Positions 14,583 through 22,119 are shown, counted from the first letter of the stretch. The stretch: 64,000 nucleotides of DNA from Natronorubrum halophilum (GCF_003670115.1 NZ_QQTY01000004.1:62001-126000), one strand, 5' to 3'. The notes: generated by a model from the letters alone, not told the origin. Made by a program: numbers and translations.

Positions 14583-16202
14583 TCACCGATCGGCGACAGC
14601 GCCGACGAATCCGGTTTCAGTTCCGCCGCCGGGAGTCTTCCAGGTCAACTCCGCTCTGCGAAGAACCGTCGGATCGTTCCCCGACTTCGACCACTTCTCG
14701 AGGGCTTCCGCGGCGATCGTGCCGAGGTTCTCGAAGCTGTCGGCCTTCAACTTCGAGAGAATCGTATCGACTCGCATTCGCCGTGGCTCGCCGTTCTCGT
14801 CGAACTCGAGGTCGGCACCGTTCTCGGTGAGCCATTGCTGAAACGGCGACAACTCGGCGACGTGATCGGCCAGGCCCATGATATGCTGCATCCGGTCGGC
14901 GTAGCTCTCGATCGCGTACTCGGCGGACTCGGCGAGCGCTCGAAGTTCCTCGCGGTACTTCCGGGCGCGGAACGATACATCGCCCTGGTCTAACTCGAAT
15001 ATCTCGCCGAGATCCTGTATCGCTCGGTAGATCGTTGCGGGGTGCTTCCCCAGCTGGTCGGCGAGATCGTCGACCGTGGCTCCGCCGTCAGTCGCGACCG
15101 TCTCGGTGACGTCCCGAGCAGTCTCGCCCATATCGCGAAGCGTCGTCATCAACAGGTGGTCTGACTTCGCCTCGAGTCGGGGCGTCGGGTCTTCGTAGAG
15201 TTCTACCAGGTCGTCTCGAGCAACGGCGTCGAAATGGTCATCAGCAATATAGACGCCATTGCCGTCGGGACCGAGCGGGATGTCTTCCCAGTGCAGCGCG
15301 TTCAGTATCGTTTCCTCGATCTGCTCGGTCACTTCGTGGCGATCGGCCCATGCCCATGCCTCGCCGTCGTTCCTCGCCTTGTTCACCAGAACCTCCACTT
15401 TCGGATGGTAGGACGGGTGATTCTTCGACACCGCATCCGGGTCCTTCAGCTGGTAAATTTCGAGCTTTCGGCCGTAGGTGTGGCCCGGCATGAGTTTCCC
15501 AGCTGACGCTGGATTCAGGAACAACCGATTCTGGTGGTTGATCGTTTCCTCGTTGTCGATGTGCAGCTCCGCCTTCACGCCTTTCAGATCGGAGAGATAG
15601 AGCGCGACTTTTTGCAACACACCGGCCGACGAGAGCTTTTCCGCCCACTCGCGACGGAGTCGAACGTAGCGCTCGTACGCCCACATTCGACTCGTCGCGT
15701 GCGGTTCGGTTCGGAAATACTCGGAATGAATCCGCTCGCTGGCGTGATCGAAGATCGCCGCGAAGAACTCCGGTAGCAACTCGAGACCGCGCTCGGCCTC
15801 GATGTTGCTGGTGTGGAACTCGACGTCCACGCCATCAACCTCGCCCATCTGATTCTCCCAGGGGAGCTGTATTGGGTCGCCAGTTTCCCAGTGGCGCATA
15901 TTCGGAAACCGCGGTGAGATATTGAACGACGCCTTCCGTTCACCACGCCCACGGCCCACGATATCCCATTCGTACAGTCGCTCGGCGTTGATTCCGTCCG
16001 ACAGCCGCGGTGCGAACCCGGATTTGCTGTAACTGACTTTGATGAGCCAGGGCTCGCCATCGACCTCGATGTTCAGTTCGAGATAGCCCTCGAACGGCGG
16101 CCCGAGCATCACCGACGACAGCGCATCGTACGGACCGCGGCCCCAGTCGGGCCACTTCCAGCGGCCCTCGATCTCGTGAGGTGTCGTCTCGACTTGCGAC
16201 AC
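14583..16202 (-). CDS. Candidate replication protein of the provirus
   Basis: A 539-residue protein. No rolling-circle Rep or polymerase motif is visible. The first 350 residues are an uncharacterised alpha/beta region (FEGYLELNIEVDGEPWLIK, then KVSYSKSG). A helix-turn-helix follows at about 362-402 (DGGATVDDLADQLGKHPATI, then YRAIQDL), then a helical C-terminus. Large conserved proteins of this kind are the only long non-structural gene shared by betapleolipoviruses and are assumed to start genome replication; I believe the family carries a DUF number near 7845. It is the last gene of a leftward cluster of small zinc proteins, separated by two bases from the upstream stop. Confidence 0.65.
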   Translation of the reverse strand: MSQVETTPHEIEGRWKWPDWGRGPYDALSSVMLGPPFEGYLELNIEVDGEPWLIKVSYSKSGFAPRLSDGINAERLYEWDIVGRGRGERKASFNISPRFPNMRHWETGDPIQLPWENQMGEVDGVDVEFHTSNIEAERGLELLPEFFAAIFDHASERIHSEYFRTEPHATSRMWAYERYVRLRREWAEKLSSAGVLQKVALYLSDLKGVKAELHIDNEETINHQNRLFLNPASAGKLMPGHTYGRKLEIYQLKDPDAVSKNHPSYHPKVEVLVNKARNDGEAWAWADRHEVTEQIEETILNALHWEDIPLGPDGNGVYIADDHFDAVARDDLVELYEDPTPRLEAKSDHLLMTTLRDMGETARDVTETVATDGGATVDDLADQLGKHPATIYRAIQDLGEIFELDQGDVSFRARKYREELRALAESAEYAIESYADRMQHIMGLADHVAELSPFQQWLTENGADLEFDENGEPRRMRVDTILSKLKADSFENLGTIAAEALEKWSKSGNDPTVLRRAELTWKTPGGGTETGFVGAVADR

Positions 16203-16204
16203 GA

Positions 16205-16495
16205 CTACTCACCGTCCTCTGACTCGAGCAATCCGGTCAGTACAGCCACCGGATTCCACCACGTCGCCCCCTCACACTGGTAGCAGACGTGTTTGAACGA
16301 CGTGCAGTCCGCCACCTCGAGCGACGTTGGATCGGCCTGCGGGGGCTGGTCCATCTCCTCGAGGGTGGCGCGCTTGACGCGCGTCCGCCCACAGCCCACG
16401 CAAATCGCGTCGACAGGAATGCCGGTCCGACCAGCTGCCGAACTCGCCAGTTCGGCCTCGAGATCGCGATCGTTTTGATCGACATCGGCACTCAT
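16205..16495 (-). CDS. Zinc-ribbon-like small protein (96 aa)
   Basis: A 96-residue protein with an acidic N-terminus (MSADVDQNDRDLEAE) and two paired-cysteine knuckles: CVGCGR at 32-36 and CYQC at 71-74, a four-cysteine zinc site. The ATG at 16495 overlaps the stop of the preceding 39-aa gene (ATGA), and its own stop is two bases before the rep gene ATG, so the three are coupled. Small zinc proteins upstream of rep are typical of haloarchaeal viruses; a DNA-binding or replication accessory role is plausible. Confidence 0.68.
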   Translation of the reverse strand: MSADVDQNDRDLEAELASSAAGRTGIPVDAICVGCGRTRVKRATLEEMDQPPQADPTSLEVADCTSFKHVCYQCEGATWWNPVAVLTGLLESEDGE

Positions 16496-16611
16496 AGCGG
16501 TCCCTCCCGCGCATCGCGAACAGCGCGCGTACAGTCGGAACACAGTCGGCGAAGGGCGTCGACGCGATCGCCGCACCGCTTACACTCGTCAGACTCGACG
16601 AGGCGGCTCAT
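16492..16611 (-). CDS. 39-aa zinc-knuckle protein
   Basis: A 39-residue frame, MSRLVESDECKRCGDRVDAL then RRLCSDCTRAVRDAREGPL, with two CxxC pairs (C10/C13 and C24/C27) forming a complete treble-clef-like zinc site. It ends in an ATGA overlap with the downstream zinc-ribbon gene. The perfect knuckle and the tight overlap support a real gene despite its size. Function unknown, probably nucleic-acid binding. Confidence 0.65.
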   Translation of the reverse strand: MSRLVESDECKRCGDRVDALRRLCSDCTRAVRDAREGPL

Positions 16612-17069
16612 CGAGAATCACCGTCCTCGGGCTCGGCCGCTGTACGTAACGAGCGGGCGAGCGACCGGCTGTAGAATCTGACGACATGCTTAATCTCTCT
16701 GCACCCGTTATTTAGAGGGATGAGAGAGGGGAATGGGCGCGAGCGGATGATGGCTGTCTGCGTTAACTGTGGGTCAGCGTACGCAGCACGTGAGCAATCA
16801 GACGGGGGATTCGTTCCAATCGGTAACCCAGGCGGGTGCGAGTGCGGGGGAACGGAATTTTCGAAAGTGGAAACGGAAACCACCTTGGAATTTGACGAAG
16901 ACGAGTGAGCGGTACCGCTGGAGATGGTGCCGCCATCGGCTCGAATCTCTCGCTGCTCGAGCGCACGCCGAACCTGCTGGTCACTCGCTTGATGGGCCGG
17001 ATGGGCTATGGGCGTCCGACTGTCGACGTTGTACAGCCGACTCGCCGGAACGAACAGATCGTCACACAT
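16608..17069 (-). CDS. Doubtful frame linking the zinc-protein cluster
   Basis: The frame opens at an ATG at 17069, overlapping the stop of the 17062-17304 gene, and begins with LYNVDSRTPIAHPAHQASD and QQVRRALEQREIRADGG, which reads like real protein with GC-rich third positions. After about residue 60 it becomes Ser-rich and lies antisense to the zinc-ribbon gene at 16747-16908, where coding character is lost. The true gene may be shorter, ending by frameshift, or be a fragment. Included because its start and coupling look genuine. Confidence 0.3.
   Translation of the reverse strand: MCDDLFVPASRLYNVDSRTPIAHPAHQASDQQVRRALEQREIRADGGTISSGTAHSSSSNSKVVSVSTFENSVPPHSHPPGLPIGTNPPSDCSRAAYADPQLTQTAIIRSRPFPSLIPLNNGCREIKHVVRFYSRSLARSLRTAAEPEDGDSR
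16747..16908 (+). CDS. 53-aa zinc-ribbon protein
   Basis: A 53-residue protein, MMAVCVNCGSAYAAREQSDG followed by GFVPIGNPGGCECGGTEF and an acidic tail. Two CxxC/CxC pairs (C5/C8 and C32/C34) make a zinc ribbon. Longer starts exist at 16720, but the TATA-like stretch GTTATTTAG ends only about 6 bp before 16720, while it lies about 35 bp before 16747, so the internal start is chosen. It is the only rightward gene in this part of the provirus. Such ribbons are common in haloviral early regions. Confidence 0.6.
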   Translation: MMAVCVNCGSAYAAREQSDGGFVPIGNPGGCECGGTEFSKVETETTLEFDEDE

Positions 17070-17304
17070 CGGCCTCACCTCCGTGACGGCCGGGCGACGT
17101 CTCCGGGTCGGGAATCGAGATATCGACGCCAGCGGCGGACCCGCGGGTCAGCCGTCGGTAGCTGTCACAGTCGCCGCAACGGTGGACCTGATCGTCGTTG
17201 TCACCGTAGACGCGGCAGAACTGGCTCGTGACGTACGCACCGCAGTGACGGCACGTCGTTTCGTTGCTGGTCGACGGCCACGGAGCGATCGTCACGCCGA
17301 CCAC
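17062..17304 (-). CDS. DUF7563-like zinc-finger protein
   Basis: An 80-residue protein. TCRHCGAYVTSQFCRVYGDN then DDQVHRCGDCDSYRRLTRG contains CxxC (C18/C21) and CxxC (C43/C46) pairs around a VYGDND turn. This is the signature of a family common in haloarchaea and their viruses, which I believe is DUF7563. It heads the leftward cluster of zinc proteins leading into the candidate rep gene. Its start lies 168 bp from the attR core, so the cluster is the first to be transcribed from the right end of the integrated virus. Probably a DNA-binding early protein. Confidence 0.72.
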   Translation of the reverse strand: MVGVTIAPWPSTSNETTCRHCGAYVTSQFCRVYGDNDDQVHRCGDCDSYRRLTRGSAAGVDISIPDPETSPGRHGGEADV

Positions 17305-17379
17305 CCCGTTTCGGCTACTAATTTCGCAAGAAGGCGGCCACCCGGAACCAGTGGCTGGTTCGGTTCCGGTTTAGAACCC

Positions 17380-17451
17380 CTCTGTTCCAAAACAGAGAAC
17401 AGGCGGATCGAGTGGTTGAACGCCCAATTACCGGCCGAACCGAATTCGGCC
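17380..17451. repeat. Two short inverted repeats beside attR
   Basis: CTCTGTT (17380-17386) pairs with AACAGAG (17391-17397), and GGCCGAA (17433-17439) pairs with TTCGGCC (17445-17451). The latter is followed by TTCGGG and a six-T run on the + strand. They sit within 95 bp of the 14-bp attR core and could be integrase arm sites or a terminator-like stem. Confidence 0.4.
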
Positions 17452-17471
17452 ACACTTCGGGTTTTTTGCGG

Positions 17472-17485
17472 ATGGGCCCTGACGG
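17472..17485. repeat. attR core inside the tRNA-Met 3' end
   Basis: ATGGGCCCTGACGG is identical to 537-550. It covers the discriminator, the acceptor 3' strand and the start of the T-stem of tRNA-Met on the - strand, so integration leaves the tRNA intact. Confidence 0.85.
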
Positions 17486-17579
17486 ATTCGAACCATCGAC
17501 CACTCGGTATCTCACACGACCTCACGTAGTCAGGTCGTGTTATGAGCCGAGCGCTCTAACCAGACTGAGCTAAGGGCCC
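17473..17579 (-). tRNA. tRNA-Met (anticodon CAT), with intron of about 32 nt
   Basis: Read on the - strand, GGGCCCT pairs with AGGGCCC to make the acceptor stem. The D-arm is GCTC/GAGC, the anticodon stem CTCGG/CCGAG, and the T-arm carries GGTTCGAATC. The loop begins CTCATA, giving anticodon CAT, and is interrupted after position 37 by about 32 nt with a self-complementary ACACGACCT/AGGTCGTGT stem, as in bulge-helix-bulge introns. Elongator tRNA-Met of haloarchaea is known to carry an intron at this place. It is the provirus target. Confidence 0.9.
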
Positions 17580-17748
17580 TTGCACGCGAACGAAACCGTG
17601 GAATATAGTTAACCCTTACTCTCCGCCGCGGCCAGGTCCCCTTCTCTGCACCGAATCGGACGATTGAACGGGAGTCGCATCCACGAGTCAGCGCCGCTCG
17701 AGTGGTTCCAAGAACACGCAAGGAGCCGATCCGTGATTAGAGCCGTGT

Positions 17749-18342
17749 TCAGTCCTCGTCCTGATAGGCTGACAGGGACTGATCGGTTCCGTCCTTCCGA
17801 TGTCGCGTCGCGAGCCCCGCGAGATGAGGCGCTTCGGGGACGATGAGTTTCTCGCAGGCGGTTCGGCAGGCGTTCGTACTTCCGGGGAGACAAAACACCG
17901 GGGTATCGACGGCGATTCCGGCCGTCGCCCGCGAGGACATCGCTCGAGTGCCGACTTCGTCCCACGAAAGCGACCGGAACAGTTCGCCGAAGCCGGGGAG
18001 GTCGCGCTCGAACAGCGACGCGGTTGCCTCCGGCGAAACGTCGTCGGCGGTGACGCCCGTCCCGCCGGTCGTCAGCACGATATCGATGTCTCGGCGCGCG
18101 ACCAGTCCGCGAACCGCCGTTCGAATCGACGAGTAGTCGTCACGAACCAGCAGCCGTTCTCGAACCTCGTGGCCCGCAGCCTCGAAACATTCCTGAATGG
18201 TGTCCCCGCCCGGGTCGTCGGGGTCTTTCTCGTCGGCCTGTGCGCGCGAACTCGAGACCGTGACGATGCCGACGTACAACGGTTCGATGACGTCGTGGCC
18301 GTGATCGTCCGTCCCGCGACGGTCGTCTCGATCGGTCGTCAT
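17749..18342 (-). CDS. moaB: Molybdopterin adenylyltransferase-like protein MoaB
   Basis: A 197-residue MoaB/Mog family protein that would act in molybdenum (or tungsten) cofactor synthesis, activating molybdopterin with ATP before metal insertion. Visible features are LYVGIVTVSSSRA near the start, VLTTGGTGVTADDVSPEAT (the conserved GGTG loop) in the middle, and VFCLPGSTNACRTACEKLIV near the C-terminus. The ATG at 18342 is chosen over one 29 codons upstream because the family core begins about 25 residues later. The aldehyde:ferredoxin oxidoreductase at 50.8 kb would use a tungsten form of this cofactor. It lies downstream of two G3E GTPases in the same direction. Confidence 0.88.
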   Translation of the reverse strand: MTTDRDDRRGTDDHGHDVIEPLYVGIVTVSSSRAQADEKDPDDPGGDTIQECFEAAGHEVRERLLVRDDYSSIRTAVRGLVARRDIDIVLTTGGTGVTADDVSPEATASLFERDLPGFGELFRSLSWDEVGTRAMSSRATAGIAVDTPVFCLPGSTNACRTACEKLIVPEAPHLAGLATRHRKDGTDQSLSAYQDED

Positions 18343-18415
18343 ACGAGGTACTCCACGCTGGAGGGCGATAATCCCTCCCCTCCCGGGAAGATCGCGTTTC
18401 GATCGAACCCCACCA

Positions 18416-19663
18416 TCAGTCGTCACCATCGCTCGAGATCGTTACCGAGTCGCCCATTCCCGTCGGCGCGGGATTCTCGAACGACGACCAGTCGTCGTCC
18501 ATCTCGCTCTCGGTCAGGAGACAGTCGTCGAGGCGGGCCTGCAGATCGTCCATGGCGAGGTGTCGCCCGATGAGTGCGAGCCGGGTTTCGCGGTCGCCCC
18601 ATTCTTCGTCCCACGAGAGGTCGGGCTGGCTCTTCCGATACCGCTCTTGATGCTCGGGGGAGAAGCTGGCGATCCAGCGGCCGGTGACCTCGAGGGACGT
18701 CTCCGCGCCGGCGAAGCTCATCGTGATCGCCTGGCGGTCGCGGCCCGCGATCCAGCACAGGCCCTTCGCGCGCACGAGGTCGCTCGGAAGGTCGGCGAGG
18801 AAGGCCGCGAACCGTCCGGGATGGAGCGGTCGGCGGCGGCGGTGGTAGGTATCGACCTCGATACCGTACCGTTCCGGCGGGTGGGCGTGATCGTGGATGT
18901 GAGCATCGTCATCGTGCGCTCCAGCCTCGTCGCGGGCGTCGTCGGCTTCGATAGCCCGTTTCCAGCCCGCCGACTCGGCGGCCGCCTCGAGGTCGAATCG
19001 CTCGCTGTCGAGCAACGCCTCGGGCTTGAGCGCGCCGTACTCGGTCGTCACGACCTCGGCGCGAGGCTGGAGCGTCTCGAGCAGGGCGACCACGCGGTCG
19101 CGTTCGTCGTCGCTCACGAGGTCGCACTTGTTCACGACGAGTAGATCACAGAACTCGACTTGCTCGAGCAGCAGATCCGCGAGCGGGCGGCTCCCCGTCT
19201 CGTCGGGTCCCTGTCGAACCGGCGGCTCGTCCGGCTGGTCGGTCTCGCCGCTCGCGAACCGGTCGTAAAACCTGCGTGCGTCGACGACGGTGACGACCGC
19301 GTCGAGGTCGTAGGGGCCGCCCGCCGGACCGCGGACGAACTGGCGGGCGATCGGTTCGGGTTCGCCGACGCCGGAGGCTTCGACGACCAGATACTCGAAG
19401 TCGTGTTCCTTCCAGAGCTGGATAACCGACCGCGAGAGTTCGCCGCCGAGGCTACAGCAGATACAGCCGCTCTCGAGGGCGAGCACTTCCTCGCCGGTCG
19501 TCAGGTCGGTCCGGGCTTCCACGAGGTCGGCGTCGACGTTGACCGCGCCGACGTCGTTGACCAGTACGGCGATCTCTCGGTCCGACGACTCGAGCAGGTT
19601 CGACAGCAGCGTCGTTTTGCCGGCCCCGAGTTCGCCACAGAGGATGGTAACGGGAGCGCTCAT
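18416..19663 (-). CDS. G3E-family GTPase (CobW/ZNG-like metallochaperone), copy 2
   Basis: A 415-residue protein of the COG0523 family, which moves metals (Zn, Co, Ni) into client enzymes. Walker A is GELGAGKT at about 9-16, the CxCC metal motif is GCICC at about 67-71, and NKCD is the guanine-specificity motif near 178. A His/Asp-rich stretch (HDDDAHIHDHAH) before the C-terminal domain may hold metal. It begins immediately after the stop of the paralogue at 19664-20869, so the two are translated from one message. Which metal is served is unknown; the adjacent broken nikR hints at nickel or cobalt but proves nothing. Confidence 0.9.
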   Translation of the reverse strand: MSAPVTILCGELGAGKTTLLSNLLESSDREIAVLVNDVGAVNVDADLVEARTDLTTGEEVLALESGCICCSLGGELSRSVIQLWKEHDFEYLVVEASGVGEPEPIARQFVRGPAGGPYDLDAVVTVVDARRFYDRFASGETDQPDEPPVRQGPDETGSRPLADLLLEQVEFCDLLVVNKCDLVSDDERDRVVALLETLQPRAEVVTTEYGALKPEALLDSERFDLEAAAESAGWKRAIEADDARDEAGAHDDDAHIHDHAHPPERYGIEVDTYHRRRRPLHPGRFAAFLADLPSDLVRAKGLCWIAGRDRQAITMSFAGAETSLEVTGRWIASFSPEHQERYRKSQPDLSWDEEWGDRETRLALIGRHLAMDDLQARLDDCLLTESEMDDDWSSFENPAPTGMGDSVTISSDGDD

Positions 19664-20869
19664 TTAGTCGTCAGCGAGCGCGAGTTCACGTTGTTCTTCC
19701 GATTCGAACGGATCGGGATAGGCGTCCCAGTCGTCGTCCATCTCGCCATCGGTCAGCACGCAGTCGTCGAGACGGGCGATCAGCGTCTCGTCGTCGAACT
19801 CGCGACCGATGAACACGAGTCGCGTCATCCGGTCACCCCACGTGTCGTCCCAGTCGTCCTCGAGCCCCGGGCGGGCGGCGAAGTACTGCTCGCGCTGGGC
19901 TTTCGGCAGGGTCGCGAGCCACCGGCCCGACGGGCCGGCCCGAACTGACGTTCCGGCCTTGTCGATTCCCATCGCGGCGTCCTCGCGACCCGCGCTCCAG
20001 AAAAAGCCCTTCGCGCGAATGAGTTCGTCCGGCAGGTCCGATAGCAGCGCGGCGATGCGCTCGGGATGGAACGGCCGGTCGCGCTGGTAGACGAACGACG
20101 TCACGCCGTGTTCCTCCTGTGGTTCGTGGTGATGGTCGTGCTGGAGTTCGTGTTTCCAGCCGGCAGACGCCTGTGCGCGCTCGAAGTCGAACCGGCCGGT
20201 GCCGAGAATTGCGTCCGGATCGACATCGCCGAACTCCGTTCGAACGAGATTCGCGCGAGGTTGCAACCGCTCGAGGACGGCCTCGATCTCGTCGAGCGCA
20301 GCGTCGGGGACGAGATCGCACTTGTTCAACAGGAGGACGTCACAGAACTCGATCTGGTCGAGCAGGACCTCCTCGGGAACGCGACCCGACTCGCCCTGGA
20401 GTTCCCGGCCGGTCAGCGCCGTCCCGGTGTCGAACGACTCCCAGATGCTGTGGGCGTTGACGACGGTGGTCATCGTATCCAGTCTGTAGGTGTCGGTTGG
20501 ATCAAAGTCGGCGTCCTCGAACCCCATCGCGAACGTCTGGGCGACTGGAACGGGTTCCGAGATGCCCGAGGACTCGACCAGCAGGTAATCGAACTCGCGG
20601 CGATCGGCCAATCGGCCGACTTCGTCCAGCATATCGCCGCGCAGGCGACAGCAGATACAACCGTTGGACAGTTCGATGATCTCCTCGTCGCCGCCCAGGT
20701 CGGTCTGCTGGGCCACGTGTTCGGCGTCGACGTTGACGTCGCCCATGTCGTTGACGACCACGGCCACCTCGAGGCCGTGATCGGCGGTTAGCACGCGGTT
20801 GAGGACGGTCGTCTTGCCCGCACCGAGGGGGCCACTGAGTACGGTCACGGGAATGCGGTCGTCAGTCAT
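19664..20869 (-). CDS. G3E-family GTPase (CobW/ZNG-like metallochaperone), copy 1
   Basis: A 401-residue paralogue of the downstream GTPase. It shows Walker A GPLGAGKT at about 13-20, the metal motif GCICC at about 70-74, NKCD near 177, and a histidine cluster, HDHHHEP, before the C-terminal CobW_C domain (about 255-395). It is first in a tandem pair whose stop and start codons abut (TAA next to ATG). Tandem G3E copies are often metal-stress genes. The AT-rich upstream region carries repeated GTTAAT elements that may be a metal-responsive operator. Confidence 0.9.
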   Translation of the reverse strand: MTDDRIPVTVLSGPLGAGKTTVLNRVLTADHGLEVAVVVNDMGDVNVDAEHVAQQTDLGGDEEIIELSNGCICCRLRGDMLDEVGRLADRREFDYLLVESSGISEPVPVAQTFAMGFEDADFDPTDTYRLDTMTTVVNAHSIWESFDTGTALTGRELQGESGRVPEEVLLDQIEFCDVLLLNKCDLVPDAALDEIEAVLERLQPRANLVRTEFGDVDPDAILGTGRFDFERAQASAGWKHELQHDHHHEPQEEHGVTSFVYQRDRPFHPERIAALLSDLPDELIRAKGFFWSAGREDAAMGIDKAGTSVRAGPSGRWLATLPKAQREQYFAARPGLEDDWDDTWGDRMTRLVFIGREFDDETLIARLDDCVLTDGEMDDDWDAYPDPFESEEQRELALADD

Positions 20870-20899
20870 GGACTTGTTGTGAATTAGTCCCCCAATCTT

Positions 20900-20971
20900 G
20901 TTAATGTTGGTTATTACGTTCCCGGAAGAGTATGAATAACAAAAGTTAATAACTGATATGGATTGGTTAAT
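20900..20971. promoter_or_regulatory. AT-rich operator-like region upstream of the G3E pair
   Basis: GTTAAT occurs at 20900-20905, 20945-20950 and 20966-20971, with GGTTATTAC at 20908-20916. The region separates the leftward GTPase operon from the rightward nikR remnant and is much richer in A+T than its surroundings. Repeated half-sites fit a regulator-binding region; the regulator is not identified. Confidence 0.35.
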
Positions 20972-21259
20972 ATCATTCCCGTCGTCAGTGTATCAATTCC
21001 CCCAAACTGGTTGATCGCCTGGATAACCACGCTACGGAACACGACTACACCGACCGAAGCGAGGTCGTTCGTGAGAGCGCCCGAACGCTACTCACCGAGT
21101 TCGATGGGACTCGTCTCGAGGATGAAGCCCTTGCCGGCGTCATCAGCGTCTGCTGCGATTTCGGGGTTCGTCGGCACGCTTCGAGCGATCGAAGACATCG
21201 AAACCGTCGACTACTCGCTCGTGCCACTGGATGCCGTCGGACAGGTCCGGGACGCCTGA
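20963..21259 (+). pseudogene. nikR: Broken nikR-like (CopG-family) metal regulator
   Basis: Pieces of a NikR regulator lie in two reading frames. The first frame gives a VSVSIPP start. After a one-base loss within the run of C residues near 21005, the adjacent frame gives KLVDRLDNHATEHDYTDRSE and then VVRESARTLL up to LAGVISVCCDFG, the ribbon-helix-helix domain and linker. The first frame returns with ISGFVGTLRAIEDIETVDYS and LLPLDAVGQ-like sequence, the end of the protein. The central nickel-binding part with its His and Cys ligands (about 40-50 residues) is missing. NikR normally represses nickel uptake genes. The loss sits beside metal-chaperone genes. Confidence 0.8.
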
Positions 21260-21343
21260 TCCAGCGACAGCCTACGAGGGTCGGCACAGATCCTCGAGTC
21301 GTTCGTCGAGCAGGTACGTTTCGGCCCGATCGATCCCGACGCG

Positions 21344-21739
21344 CTATCCGTTTTTCGGCTCTTGGACGTAGAGTTCTATCTTCCCGCTCGCGGCTTCTGA
21401 GACGGGGACCAAGTACCGATTGTCGTTGACGTGATCGTAGACCGCGAAGTACTTCGCACGGCCGTCGTACCCGGTCCGGTCGTAGCCATCGCGTCTCTGA
21501 GGGGGACGAATAGTTTCGAACGCAACCGTTCTCTCGCTCTTTCGATACGCCGTCTTGCACTGAATCCGATGAAACTGCCCGCCCAACTCGACGACCAGAT
21601 CGTAGGGCTCGTTGTCGTAGGTCGGCACGAGAACGGGAATGTCGCGTACGACGAACGCCGCCCGAATGATCGCTTCAGTGGCTCGGCCGCGTTTCTGTGG
21701 CTCCTCGAGATGGCCGTAACGCGTGGTGCGATCGAGCAT
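21344..21739 (-). CDS. PD-(D/E)XK nuclease-like protein
   Basis: A 131-residue protein with the layout of the PF11645-type (group I intron endonuclease-like) PD-(D/E)XK family. E22 lies in GRATEAIIRAAF, D47 in EPYDLVVELGG, and Q60-x-K62 in FHRIQCKTAY, which together form the nuclease active site. Stand-alone copies are common in haloarchaeal chromosomes and their role is not established. It lies by itself between the nikR remnant and tRNA-Asn, with no operon partner. Confidence 0.75.
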   Translation of the reverse strand: MLDRTTRYGHLEEPQKRGRATEAIIRAAFVVRDIPVLVPTYDNEPYDLVVELGGQFHRIQCKTAYRKSERTVAFETIRPPQRRDGYDRTGYDGRAKYFAVYDHVNDNRYLVPVSEAASGKIELYVQEPKNG

Positions 21740-22013
21740 GCGCGGATTCGCCGCTCGATGGGATATAAACCTCAGTAACGAATCGAAAAGAGCCGCTGCA
21801 GTGGCGTGCGTCGGGTCGTGATGATCCGGTAGCGAATCGCGACTCGAAGCGGCACGGATCGATCAGGGAGGGTGTGCTGGAGAGGGTGTAAATGCCGGAA
21901 GCCACGTGAGCAGAACGGTCACGGTTACGGCTACCGCTATGAAGACGACCCAATCATCGGAACGATACTGGAGTCGATTCCGACGCACGCTATCGAAAAT
22001 ACCGCGGAAGAAG

Positions 22014-22119
22014 CGCCAAAGCCAGGACTCGAACCTGGGACAACCTCGTATCTGCGGCGAACAGGCGATGCCTGAATCACCGTAACAGCGAGGTGCTCTA
22101 CCAACTGAGCTACTTCGGC
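22014..22119 (-). tRNA. tRNA-Asn (anticodon GTT), with intron of about 33 nt
   Basis: On the - strand GCCGAAG pairs with CTTTGGC (one G-T pair). The D-arm is GCTC/GAGC, the anticodon stem CCTCG/CGAGG, and the T-arm CCAGG-TTCGAGT-CCTGG. The loop starts CTGTTA, giving anticodon GTT, and is split after position 37 by about 33 nt before the final A of the loop. No CCA is encoded, which agrees with the CCA-adding enzyme gene 95 bp away. Confidence 0.88.

Larger units (their letters stand above)
537..17485. mobile_element. Integrated SNJ2-like temperate pleolipovirus (provirus) in tRNA-Met
   Basis: A 14-bp direct repeat at 537-550 and 17472-17485 bounds the element. The right copy is the 3' end of an intact tRNA-Met gene. 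The excised circle would be about 16.9 kb. Inside are a tyrosine integrase next to the left repeat and, in order, genes with the layout of pleolipovirus structural modules: VP3-like, spike, two membrane proteins, VP8-like NTPase. It is established that the betapleolipovirus SNJ2 (about 17 kb) inserts in a tRNA-Met gene flanked by 14-bp repeats, so the match in site, size and gene order is close. Whether the element is still inducible is not visible. An AT-rich cargo segment (about 11.3-14.3 kb) interrupts the viral genes. Confidence 0.88.

Noticed and set aside
20963-21259. A 98-aa intact protein in the first frame of the nikR remnant
   Set aside because: Its middle part has no halophilic protein character, whereas the neighbouring frame there reads as the ribbon-helix-helix domain, so it is better described as a pseudogene.
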